28,487 nt of DNA from an uncultured Alistipes sp. (lineage in GTDB: Bacteria; Bacteroidota; Bacteroidia; Bacteroidales; Rikenellaceae): NCBI GenBank assembly GCA_900553175.1, contig USCH01000019.1, forward strand, positions 1 through 28,487, read 5' to 3'. Made by a program: the position numbers and the translations under genes. Below are positions 16,872 to 23,547 of this stretch, piece by piece. Numbering within the stretch: position 1 is the stretch's first letter; the number at the start of each line of letters is the position of its first letter. The notes beneath the pieces were generated by a model. The model was not told where the DNA came from, ran no database searches, and worked only from the letters and a program-made list of their open reading frames with translations.

Positions 16872-17750
16872 ATGGAGTACGCCAATCATCTGAAAGAGTA
16901 CGCCCCCGCCTGGAGTGCCGCGGAGGTCGACGGCGAAGTGGCCCGGCTGCGGGAAGCCGCCCGGCGCAACCACACGCCCGAAGTCTATAAATTCTGCTAT
17001 TCAGCCATCGACCTGACGACCCTTTCGTGCAACGACTCCGTAACTTCGGTCACGGAGTTCGCCCGCAAGGCCGCGGAGTTCTACGACAAGTATCCCCACA
17101 TTCCCAACGTGGCGTCGATCTGCATCTATCCGGCCTTCGTGGAGACCGTGGGCGTGGCCGTCGACGGCACCCCCATGCGCATCACGTCGGTCGGCGGCGG
17201 ATTCCCCGCGGCGCAGACGTTCCTGGAGGTCAAGGCTCTCGAAGTGGCCATGGCCGTGGAAAACGGAGCCGACGAGGTGGACATCGTGCTCAACGTAGGC
17301 CGCATGCTGACGGGCGAATACGACGAAGCGGCCAACGAGGTGGAGACGATCCGTTCGGAGATGGATTCGGACATCGTGCTGAAAGTCATCATCGAGTCGG
17401 GAGCGCTCCAAACTCCCGATCTGATCCGCAAGGCGTCGCTGCTGTCGATGCTCGCAGGGGCCGACTTCATCAAGACCTCGACGGGCAAGATCAGCGTGGC
17501 CGCCACGCCCGAAGCCGCCGTGGTCATGTGCCAGGCCATCCGCGACTACTACGCCGCGACGGGCCGCAAGGTGGGTTTCAAGGCTGCCGGAGGAGTCCGC
17601 ACGGCCGAAGATGCCGCGCTCTACTACACCATCGTCGAAGATATTCTGGGCCGCGAATGGCTGACGACCGACCTGTTCCGCATCGGAGCCTCCTCGGCCG
17701 CCAACAACATTCTTTCGGCCATCGAGGGCCGGGAGGTCAAATACTATTGA
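16872..17750 (+). CDS. deoC: Deoxyribose-phosphate aldolase
   Basis: A 292-aa class I aldolase that splits 2-deoxyribose-5-phosphate into glyceraldehyde-3-phosphate and acetaldehyde in deoxynucleoside breakdown. The three active-site segments are present: LKVIIESG with K171, GADFIKTSTGK with the Schiff-base lysine K201, and GFKAAGGVR with the proton-relay lysine K237. CIYPAFVETV and NGADEVDIVLNVG also fit the family. The reading frame opens 81 nt earlier, but that extension overlaps the previous terminator and the promoter box, so the ATG at 16872 is used. At 292 aa it is nearer the long (E. coli-type, about 260 aa) form than the short form of about 220. It stands alone, ending at a shared terminator. 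Confidence 0.96.
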   Translation: MEYANHLKEYAPAWSAAEVDGEVARLREAARRNHTPEVYKFCYSAIDLTTLSCNDSVTSVTEFARKAAEFYDKYPHIPNVASICIYPAFVETVGVAVDGTPMRITSVGGGFPAAQTFLEVKALEVAMAVENGADEVDIVLNVGRMLTGEYDEAANEVETIRSEMDSDIVLKVIIESGALQTPDLIRKASLLSMLAGADFIKTSTGKISVAATPEAAVVMCQAIRDYYAATGRKVGFKAAGGVRTAEDAALYYTIVEDILGREWLTTDLFRIGASSAANNILSAIEGREVKYY

Positions 17751-17792
17751 TCGTCTCGGGCGCGGCACGGAGCCGCGATGTCGCCAGAGCGC

Positions 17793-17830
17793 AAAAAGTC
17801 AGGGAACCCGATCGGGTTCCCTGACTTTTT
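17793..17830. terminator. Bidirectional terminator between deoC and the barrel gene
   Basis: AAAAAGTCAGGGAACCC and GGGTTCCCTGACTTTTT are perfect 17-base complements around a GATC loop. The A run on one side and the T run on the other allow termination on both strands, matching the convergent genes. Confidence 0.95.
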
Positions 17831-17850
17831 CACGAATCCGGCCGGCCGGG

Positions 17851-18483
17851 TCAGAACGAGACGCCGAGCCGCACGCCGAAGTTGTTGAGGTTGTCGACCG
17901 AATAGGTCAACACGCGCGCCTGGTTGGTGGCATAGCTGTAATAAACGGCCAGATGGATGCCGAAACGGTACTCCGGACGCGGGAAGATGCTGATGCCCAG
18001 CTCGGGGGAGAGGTAGAACCCCCAGGAGTCCTCGTACTGCTTGATGATGTAGTAATAGGTCGACATCTCCGAATAGCAGGCGCCCAGCTTCAGTCCCGCA
18101 TAGGGCTGCACGACGCTGTCGGTGTAGCGCGAGAACACATAGCGCCCCGTGACACCGAACGGCAGCTGGAAGACCGCATGCTTCTGGTTGGTCGTCAGGG
18201 CGGTGCCTCCACCCAGATCGAGCGTTTGCCGGCCGATCTTCTCCAGATTCGTGTGGTAGGAGATGAAGGGGCCCACGGCCACCGACGGGATGATGTAGTA
18301 TCCGCCTTCGAAGTTCATGCCCCACCCCGAGGCCTTGCCGGCCAGCGAGCTGCCCAGCGGGACGTTCATCTGCCAGTCGACGTTGATGTAGGAGTTGGGG
18401 AAGACCTGTGCGCCGGCGAATTCCGCACCGCACGACAGCAGGATTCCGAGAAGAGTGAACCGGAAATATTTCGATGTTTTCAT
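17851..18483 (-). CDS. Small outer-membrane beta-barrel protein
   Basis: A 210-aa protein with an N-terminal signal peptide ending around AGAQ and a mature part of alternating strands: NSYINVDWQMNVPLG, GWGMNFEGGYYIIPSVAVGPFIS, paired aromatic residues, and a terminal strand closing in GVRLGVSF with a C-terminal Phe, the usual mark of outer-membrane barrels. The size fits an eight-stranded barrel. The function is unknown. An ATG four codons upstream (18495) is equally in frame and also preceded by A-rich sequence; the choice of 18483 is arbitrary within those two. It follows the DUF4136-type lipoprotein gene by a few nucleotides, so the two are likely cotranscribed and may work at the same membrane. 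Confidence 0.82.
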   Translation of the reverse strand: MKTSKYFRFTLLGILLSCGAEFAGAQVFPNSYINVDWQMNVPLGSSLAGKASGWGMNFEGGYYIIPSVAVGPFISYHTNLEKIGRQTLDLGGGTALTTNQKHAVFQLPFGVTGRYVFSRYTDSVVQPYAGLKLGACYSEMSTYYYIIKQYEDSWGFYLSPELGISIFPRPEYRFGIHLAVYYSYATNQARVLTYSVDNLNNFGVRLGVSF

Positions 18484-18510
18484 GTTCGTTCGCATTTTTT
18501 GAGGGTTGGA

Positions 18511-19158
18511 CTAACGGTGCAGGTAGGGCGACTGTTCGAACGCCTGGCCGACGGCGGCAAGCAGGCGCCGCTGGTCGAGCCGCGCGTCGGAGGTCAGCAG
18601 CCCGCCGATGAACGAGTTCCAGATGACCGGAATCTTTTTGTCGCTGGCGTCCTGCTCGTCGAGGTCGAGCATCTCCACCAGCAGCGATCCGGCCGTATAG
18701 CCGTAATAGACGCGGTAGGGATAGTACCACCCGGCCCAGTAGTCGCCCCAATAGCCCGGCGACCAGTAGTAGGGATAATACCACCACCAGTAGGGATAGT
18801 CGTTGCCGACGAAGTAGGTAGCGCGCTCGACATAGCTGAGCTGCATGCCCAGATCGGCCTGTTCCTTCTCCGAGGTGCGCGTATAGCCGCGGGAGGTGAG
18901 TTCGGAGACGATGGCTCCTATGATTTCGAGGGCCTTGTCGTCCTCCCAGTAGACGGCCTCCTTGTCGTCGCGGCCGATGATGAGGATGCGGTCGGGAATG
19001 AAGAAGCTCTGAAACCCGGCGAAATCGACCTTCGTATCATAGGCCGTGTAAACCAGATAATCGCGGTGCAGGTCCGAAGTCGACGGATCTTTCTGGCACG
19101 CACCGAAAACGGCGGCCGCAAGCGCGACCGCAAGGAGACGGATGGTTTTGACAGTCAT
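18511..19158 (-). CDS. DUF4136-type lipoprotein with a Trp/Tyr-rich segment
   Basis: A 215-aa lipoprotein: the signal peptide ends FGAC with C21. The mature part resembles DUF4136 proteins: a strand-rich start (YTAYDTKVDFAGFQSFFIPD), a helix with IVSELTSRGYTRT, a strand with ADLGMQLSYVER, and a C-terminal helix. Inserted at about residues 121-154 is a segment in which 21 of 34 residues are Trp or Tyr, also seen in milder form in some relatives. The function is unknown; DUF4136 proteins are envelope lipoproteins. The gene is first in a two-gene unit with the barrel protein. No perfect -7 box was found upstream. A 12-bp palindrome lies 71-82 nt before the start. Confidence 0.82.
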   Translation of the reverse strand: MTVKTIRLLAVALAAAVFGACQKDPSTSDLHRDYLVYTAYDTKVDFAGFQSFFIPDRILIIGRDDKEAVYWEDDKALEIIGAIVSELTSRGYTRTSEKEQADLGMQLSYVERATYFVGNDYPYWWWYYPYYWSPGYWGDYWAGWYYPYRVYYGYTAGSLLVEMLDLDEQDASDKKIPVIWNSFIGGLLTSDARLDQRRLLAAVGQAFEQSPYLHR

Positions 19159-19267
19159 GGTTGTCGGAATTTTGGTTCACCCCGTCGGTTCCAAATTCCG
19201 TTCCGCAGCCCGGCGGCGGAGGCCGAAAATCCGTACGGATCATAAAAAAGCGGTTTCGGGACACCGC

Positions 19268-19297
19268 AAAAAAAGACACGCCCCTGCGGGACGTGCC
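19268..19297 (-). terminator. Terminator of the HAD-to-folE gene run
   Basis: On the minus strand GGCACGTCCC / GGGGCGTGTC pairs over 10 positions with two wobbles around GCA, then seven T. It lies 24 nt past the folE stop codon. Confidence 0.9.
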
Positions 19298-19321
19298 GAT
19301 GCCGCATCCGGAACCCGCAGG

Positions 19322-19930
19322 CTACCGGTAGCGATGCGAAATCAGGGTCATGAACTCCTCGCGCGTACGGTGATCGGAGAGGAAGATGCCCGTGAAAGCC
19401 GATGTGGTCGTCGCCGAACCCTGCTTTTCGACTCCGCGCATCTGCATGCACATGTGGCTCGCCTCGATCACCACGGCCACACCCATCGGATCGAGCGCCT
19501 CCTGGATGCAGTCGCGGATCTGCACCGTCAGACGCTCCTGCACCTGCAAGCGCCGGGCGAAACACTCCACCACACGGGCTATTTTCGACAGTCCCGTGAT
19601 GCGTCCGTTGGGGATGTAGGCCACGTGGGCTTTCCCGTAGAAGGGCAGCATGTGGTGCTCGCACAGCGAATAGAGCTCGATGTCCTTGACCAGAACCATC
19701 TGCTTGTACTCCTCGCGGAACATGGCCGAACGCAGGATTTCGAGCGGATTCTCGTCGTAGCCCCGGGTCAGAAACGCCATGGCCTTGGCCACCCGCTCGG
19801 GGGTCTTGCCGAGCCCCTCGCGTTCGGGATTCTCGCCCAGGAGGCGAAGGATTTCGCTATAATGGTTCTTGAGCGCAGCGATCGCCGCAGCGTCGAAACG
19901 CTCCTCCTTCTCGTAATTTTTCGTTTCCAT
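19322..19930 (-). CDS. folE: GTP cyclohydrolase I
   Basis: A 202-aa enzyme that converts GTP to 7,8-dihydroneopterin triphosphate, the first step of tetrahydrofolate synthesis. The zinc ligands are visible: C90 and H93 in LCEHHMLPF and C161 in ASHMCMQMRG. GKTPERVAKAM and SKIARVVECFARRLQVQERLT also match. Length is normal for the type I family. The frame opens 51 nt upstream at 19981, but the sequence there is not folE-like and holds the promoter -7 box, so the ATG at 19930 is taken. It is the last gene of a minus-strand run after rdgB and has its own promoter inside the rdgB end. Confidence 0.97.
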   Translation of the reverse strand: METKNYEKEERFDAAAIAALKNHYSEILRLLGENPEREGLGKTPERVAKAMAFLTRGYDENPLEILRSAMFREEYKQMVLVKDIELYSLCEHHMLPFYGKAHVAYIPNGRITGLSKIARVVECFARRLQVQERLTVQIRDCIQEALDPMGVAVVIEASHMCMQMRGVEKQGSATTTSAFTGIFLSDHRTREEFMTLISHRYR

Positions 19931-19967
19931 AGTCGCCAATTTCCGGTCCGAATCGCTTCGGCCGGCG

Positions 19968-19999
19968 CAAAGGTACCTCATTTATTCGTCGCATGCAAA
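19968..19999 (-). promoter_or_regulatory. folE promoter inside the 3' end of rdgB
   Basis: On the minus strand TTTG (19999-19996), exactly 20 nt, then TACCTTTG (19975-19968): a full match to the Bacteroidota consensus. It overlaps the last codons of rdgB and lies 38 nt before the folE ATG. Confidence 0.85.
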
Positions 20000-20559
20000 T
20001 AGGCCGCGAGTTCGCGCACGGCCCGTCCGCGGTGGGAGAGGGCGTTCTTGCGGCCGGCCTCCATTTCGGCGAAGGTCTCGTCGCAGCCGTCGGGCACGAA
20101 AAGCGGATCGTAGCCGAACCCCCCGGCACCCCGCTCCTCCCCGATGATCCGTCCCCGGACGATCCCTTCGAAGAGATGCTCCTCCCCCGCGAGAATCAGG
20201 CAGATGACCGTGCGGAAGCGGGCCCGGCGATCCGTCACTCCCTCCAGATTCTTCAACAGCAGGCGGTTGTTGGCGGCGAAATCGTGGCCGTCGGTGGCAT
20301 AGCGGGCCGAATGCACCCCCGGAGCGCCGCCCAGCGCCTCGACCTCCAGCCCCGTGTCGTCGGCGAAACAGTCGCGGCCGGTGCGTTCGTAGAGGTAACG
20401 GGCCTTTTGGCGGGCATTGCCCTCGAGCGTGGGCTGCGTTTCGGGAATCTCCTCCCCGACGCCGCAGTCGCGGGGCGTCATCAGACGGAATCCGCCGCCC
20501 AGCACGGCACTCACCTCCGCGAGTTTGTGGGCGTTATTCGTAGCAAAAATAAGATCCAT
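19978..20559 (-). CDS. rdgB: XTP/dITP pyrophosphatase (Ham1/RdgB family)
   Basis: A 193-aa house-cleaning enzyme that hydrolyses dITP and XTP to monophosphates and so keeps deaminated purines out of DNA and RNA. Family marks: FATNNAHKLAEV at the N-terminus, FADDTGLEVEALGGAPGVHSARYA with D67 and D68, and GGFGYDPLFVPDG with SHRGRAVREL near the end. Length is normal. Its ATG overlaps the 3' end of the upstream lipoprotein gene by 26 nt, so translation is probably coupled. The sequence TATTTTTG at its start is simply codons 3-5 and is not taken as a promoter. The folE promoter overlaps its last codons. Confidence 0.96.
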   Translation of the reverse strand: MDLIFATNNAHKLAEVSAVLGGGFRLMTPRDCGVGEEIPETQPTLEGNARQKARYLYERTGRDCFADDTGLEVEALGGAPGVHSARYATDGHDFAANNRLLLKNLEGVTDRRARFRTVICLILAGEEHLFEGIVRGRIIGEERGAGGFGYDPLFVPDGCDETFAEMEAGRKNALSHRGRAVRELAAYLHATNK

Positions 20560-21316
20560 ATCGGGGCCAGATTTTGTGGTATCCGTTGTAATCGATCCGC
20601 ACCTCGGCGGGCGAGAGAATGGAGGCCTCCGCCGTTTCGGATTTTCCGTCGGCGGTCGTCGTCAGACGCAGCGCTCCGCTGCCGAAGGCGCGTTCCAGCG
20701 GGCGGTACACGAGCGGCTGCGTCGTCTCGAAATCGATGTCGATGTCGGGTGCGCGGACCGATCCCCGCCCCTCCGCATGCAGATAGAGGCAATGAGTCGT
20801 CACGCCCGGAGCCGAAACCGTCGTTTCGAGGGTGGCTGCCACCCGGAACTCCCCGCCGAAGCCGTCTCCGGCCGCCGCTGCGGGCCAATGCAGCACGTAG
20901 CGGGAGTCTCCGGACTCCGGGGCGCACAGCCTCGGCGCATCGCCGGGGTCGGAATCGTCGCGCCCCGCGTAGCGGAACGTCCAGCAGGCGCCCGCTTCGG
21001 AGAGCGGACGCCCTCCGGTGTCGATCGCCAGCTCCCAGCGGTCGCAGATGATGCGGCAAAGGTTTCCTTCGCAGACAATCCGCTGCGTATAGAAGAAAAG
21101 GTCGTGGATCCGCTCCCGCTCCTCGTCGGTCTCCGCCTCCCAGTAGCGGATAAACGCGAAGACGGGCCATACGTCGTTCATGGCGCCGAGCAGCGGAGCC
21201 GCCGCATGGTCGTACAGATAATAACCCGGGCGCGTGGGTTCGAACTCCCCGCCCTGTTCGGTCACGCAACCCGCAGCGACCGCCGCCCAGAGGCAAAGCA
21301 GCAAGTGTCGTTTCAT
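20534..21316 (-). CDS. Lipoprotein of unknown function
   Basis: A 260-aa predicted lipoprotein; I do not recognise the family. The start is set by the signal peptide MKRHLLLCLWAAVAAGC with lipid-modified C17; the frame is open for 456 nt further upstream, but that part is the out-of-frame shadow of the barrel gene. The mature region has an N-terminal helix-rich part (NDVWPVFAFIRYWEAETDEERERIHDL), then mostly beta strands with several cysteines (EGNLCRIICDRWEL, GACWTF, CLYLHAEG). Its ATG overlaps the barrel gene's stop codon (ATGA) and its end overlaps rdgB, so it is part of one cotranscribed run. A partnership with the barrel protein is likely from the coupling but unproven. Confidence 0.8.
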   Translation of the reverse strand: MKRHLLLCLWAAVAAGCVTEQGGEFEPTRPGYYLYDHAAAPLLGAMNDVWPVFAFIRYWEAETDEERERIHDLFFYTQRIVCEGNLCRIICDRWELAIDTGGRPLSEAGACWTFRYAGRDDSDPGDAPRLCAPESGDSRYVLHWPAAAAGDGFGGEFRVAATLETTVSAPGVTTHCLYLHAEGRGSVRAPDIDIDFETTQPLVYRPLERAFGSGALRLTTTADGKSETAEASILSPAEVRIDYNGYHKIWPRYGSYFCYE

Positions 21317-21918
21317 GGCCGTTCGTTTTTGGTGCAGAACCGATAGCCGATTCCCGCGATCAGCACCCCGTGGACGCCGGCGCCCAGTTCGGCGAATCCG
21401 AAAAGCCTGCGACCGACCGAAACGCCGATGTAGGTGCCCTGCACGGCCGCCCGCATCCGACAGCCGCTGCGCTCGTCGTCGCGGACCGCCGCGACGCCCA
21501 GTCCCAGGGCGGAATAGAGCCGGACCGAACGGCGGTCGATCCACGTGCCGCGGATCATGGGCATCACGGTGAGATGGTCGACGGCGTACCGGCCGATCGG
21601 AGCCCCGTTCAGATTGCTGTAGTCGCGGCGATAATCGCGCGCATAGGAGACGGTGGCGGAGAGATCGAACCGGCGGGAGAATCGATAGCCGTAGGAGAGC
21701 GTGTAGGCGCCCGTGGTGCGGACCGCTCCGCGGTACTGCTTCGTCGAAGCGAAATCGGGAGCGGTCCAGCATTCGTCCGTCTCGAAGTCGATATGAAGCG
21801 GGTAGGCTCCCGCCGAAAAGCGCACTTCGTGCCGCGAACGGCGCCAGTCGGCCGGCTCCCGGGCCGGAGCGGCGGCGGCGACAACCGTCAGCAAAAGGGT
21901 CAGCAGCAGGCGTTTCAT
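21313..21918 (-). CDS. Small outer-membrane barrel-like protein
   Basis: A 201-aa protein with a signal peptide (MKRLLLTLLLTVVAAAAPA) and a mature part of amphipathic strands: YTLSYGYRFSRRFDLSATVSYA, LYSALGLGVAAV, TYIGVSVGRRLFGFAELGAG, ending GVLIAGIGYRF plus a short tail. The pattern fits an outer-membrane barrel of about eight strands. No specific family is recognised. The frame extends six codons upstream, but the signal peptide begins best at 21918. It starts 14 nt after the HAD gene and its TGA stop overlaps the next ATG as ATGA. The neighbouring unknown lipoprotein may be its partner. Confidence 0.78.
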   Translation of the reverse strand: MKRLLLTLLLTVVAAAAPAREPADWRRSRHEVRFSAGAYPLHIDFETDECWTAPDFASTKQYRGAVRTTGAYTLSYGYRFSRRFDLSATVSYARDYRRDYSNLNGAPIGRYAVDHLTVMPMIRGTWIDRRSVRLYSALGLGVAAVRDDERSGCRMRAAVQGTYIGVSVGRRLFGFAELGAGVHGVLIAGIGYRFCTKNERP

Positions 21919-21932
21919 CTTCCCGGAAAGGT

Positions 21933-22778
21933 TCAAAGAAGCGCCTCGCGGCGGGCCAGCCGCTCGTCGAGGTCGATTTTGTCGATAATCATCTTCACGA
22001 TCGTGTCCATGTCCGACCCTTCGGAGTAGTCGGCCGGGCAGACATGATTCACGCGGTTGTCCTGAATGAGCGACGCCATTTCGCGGAGGGCGCTCCGCTG
22101 CTCGGGATTGTAGACGGCGATCGAATGGCCTCCGTAGTTCTTCACCAGACGCATGCAGGGGATGTCGGTCGTACCGTCGCCCACGTAGATCATCCGGCTG
22201 AACGGCACCGGACGGTCCTTCTCGGGAATGTAGCGGTTGACCTGCTTGGAGTCCGAGACCGACTCGACGCCCTTGTTGATCTTGAAGATGAACTGCGTCT
22301 TGTTGGTGTAGTTGACCGCCACGGCCGGCCAGTAGGCGATGCCGTCGACGTCGTAGAGGAACGAGCAGGCGTAGATCTTGCGGAATTCATGGGCGATCCC
22401 GGTGCCTTCGATGATCTCCTTGAGACCCGAAGAGTTGATGTAGTGGAGGATGCGGATGCCGCGTCCGGCGCCGTAGCGGTTGATCCGCCCGAACCATTCG
22501 CGCACGCCGGGGAACAGTTCGACCTTCCGTCCCGATTCCCGGAACGCTTCGCGGCGCAGCGAAAGCCCCTTCGAGCGGGCCGCCTGGATCATGCGGGCCA
22601 TGTAGGTGAGCACCATGTCGGCATCCTGCTGCTCGGCCAGCGAGTTGGCTTCGGTCCAGAACTCCTTGTTGCTCTTGCCCACCGCAGGGATGAAGTCGTA
22701 CTCCTGCATGTTGCCCGGGGCGAGCGTTCCGTCGAAATCGTAAATCAGGGCGATGGTGAAACGGGGATCGTTGTTCAT
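21933..22778 (-). CDS. HAD-superfamily phosphatase-like hydrolase
   Basis: A 281-aa cytoplasmic HAD hydrolase. The catalytic motif is YDFDGTL with D14 as likely nucleophile and D16 as acid, and the late motif is YVGDGTTDIPCM for magnesium binding. INSSGLKEIIEG fits the second HAD motif (Ser), and a lysine lies in the stretch before the late motif. A helical cap between residues 25 and 95 fits a C1-type cap. The substrate is unknown; small phosphorylated metabolites are usual. The frame runs to 22799, but the TATATTTG box at 22801-22808 would leave that ATG at or before the transcript start, so 22778 is used. It is first in the minus-strand run leading to rdgB and folE. Confidence 0.88.
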   Translation of the reverse strand: MNNDPRFTIALIYDFDGTLAPGNMQEYDFIPAVGKSNKEFWTEANSLAEQQDADMVLTYMARMIQAARSKGLSLRREAFRESGRKVELFPGVREWFGRINRYGAGRGIRILHYINSSGLKEIIEGTGIAHEFRKIYACSFLYDVDGIAYWPAVAVNYTNKTQFIFKINKGVESVSDSKQVNRYIPEKDRPVPFSRMIYVGDGTTDIPCMRLVKNYGGHSIAVYNPEQRSALREMASLIQDNRVNHVCPADYSEGSDMDTIVKMIIDKIDLDERLARREALL

Positions 22779-22800
22779 GGCAGGGATAAATTTCGTCATT

Positions 22801-22832
22801 CAAATATACTCTTTTTTTCACTATCTTTGCAA
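22801..22832 (-). promoter_or_regulatory. Promoter of the HAD-to-rdgB run
   Basis: On the minus strand TTG (22832-22830), 21 nt, then TATATTTG (22808-22801). The -7 box is a perfect match. Its upstream element overlaps the -7 box of the divergent nitroreductase promoter. Confidence 0.75.
22822..22829 (+). promoter_or_regulatory. -7 box for the nitroreductase gene
   Basis: TATCTTTG is a perfect TAnnTTTG match 26 nt before the nitroreductase ATG. No good -33 element is seen. It faces the HAD promoter, and the two share the same 30 bp. Confidence 0.7.
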
Positions 22833-22855
22833 GAAGCGCAAAAAAAACGATTCAT

Positions 22856-23383
22856 ATGGAATTTCAGGAGATCCTTGCCAAACGCCGCTCAATCCGCAAA
22901 TTCGATCCGCAGCCCGTGGCGCAGAAGGTCGTGGAGCGGCTCCTCGCCGCCACGCTCTCGGCCCCGTCGTCGCGCAACAGCCGCTCGACGCGCCTGATGG
23001 TGATCGACGACCCCGAACTCATCGCCCGCATGGCGTCGATGCGCGACTACGGATCGGCCTTCATGAAAGGGGCCCCGCTGGTGATCGCGGTGCTGGGCGA
23101 CACGGCGAAGACCGATCTCTGGCGCGTGAACGCCGCCATCTCGGCCACGATTCTGCAACTCGCCTGCGTCGACGAGGGGCTGGCCTCGTGCTGGGTCCAC
23201 ATCGACGGACGGCCCCGGTGCAAGGAGAACCCCGAAGCAGGGTCCGCCGCCGACTACCTGCGCGGCTTCCTGCCGCTGCCCGAAGGCTGCGAACCGCTCT
23301 GCGCCGTGGCGATCGGACATTCGGATTTCGTGCCGGCGCCGCTCCCGGCCAGCGACGACAGCGGGCGGGTGATCCGGCTGTGA
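22856..23383 (+). CDS. Nitroreductase-family FMN oxidoreductase
   Basis: A 175-aa protein of the short nitroreductase family, FMN-dependent NAD(P)H oxidoreductases that work as dimers on nitro compounds, quinones or flavins. Evidence: the N-terminal EILAKRRSIRKFDPQPV with the FMN-phosphate arginines, APSSRNSRSTRLMVI, a helical middle with AAISATILQLACVDEGLASCWVHI, and the C-terminal AVAIGHSDF where family members usually read a GYP-type motif. The natural substrate is not predictable. It is transcribed divergently from the HAD gene and followed by paired hairpins, so it looks monocistronic. Confidence 0.92.
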   Translation: MEFQEILAKRRSIRKFDPQPVAQKVVERLLAATLSAPSSRNSRSTRLMVIDDPELIARMASMRDYGSAFMKGAPLVIAVLGDTAKTDLWRVNAAISATILQLACVDEGLASCWVHIDGRPRCKENPEAGSAADYLRGFLPLPEGCEPLCAVAIGHSDFVPAPLPASDDSGRVIRL

Positions 23384-23384
23384 C

Positions 23385-23447
23385 GAAAGGGGGATGCGTT
23401 CCGACGCCTCCCCCTTTCCGTTCGGATTTCCCCGGATTACCGGGAAA
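23385..23447 (+). other. Two hairpins after the nitroreductase gene
   Basis: GAAAGGGGGA / TCCCCCTTTC forms a 10-bp stem, with GCGT-TCCG-ACGC nested in its loop. A second hairpin, TTTCCCCGG / CCGGGAAA with one bulged C, follows. There is no long T run, so termination is possible but not classical. Nothing else is seen up to the next promoter. Confidence 0.55.
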
Positions 23448-23501
23448 GATATTCATCGCATCATCCGGAATCGGGCCGCGACGAAGTCCGATTTTTTTTG
23501 T

Positions 23502-23509
23502 TATATTTG
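23502..23509 (+). promoter_or_regulatory. -7 box for the tandem FISUMP lipoprotein genes
   Basis: TATATTTG is a perfect TAnnTTTG match 38 nt before the chosen start of the first lipoprotein. An in-frame ATG at 23515 is too close to the expected transcript start to be used. Confidence 0.7.
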
Positions 23510-23547
23510 CCCCGATGAGAGTAAGAACCCATAAAAAAACACGTACC

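Noticed and set aside
20545..20554. TATTTTTG on the minus strand at the rdgB start as a promoter.
   Set aside because: It is codons 3-5 of rdgB itself and the downstream folE has a better promoter elsewhere.
21317..21772. Long N-terminal extension of the unknown lipoprotein.
   Set aside because: It is an Arg-rich out-of-frame shadow of the barrel gene; a clean lipoprotein signal begins at 21316.
22753..23547. Upstream extension of the first FISUMP protein across the nitroreductase gene.
   Set aside because: Nitroreductase motifs are in another frame, and the promoter and lipobox fix the start at 23548.
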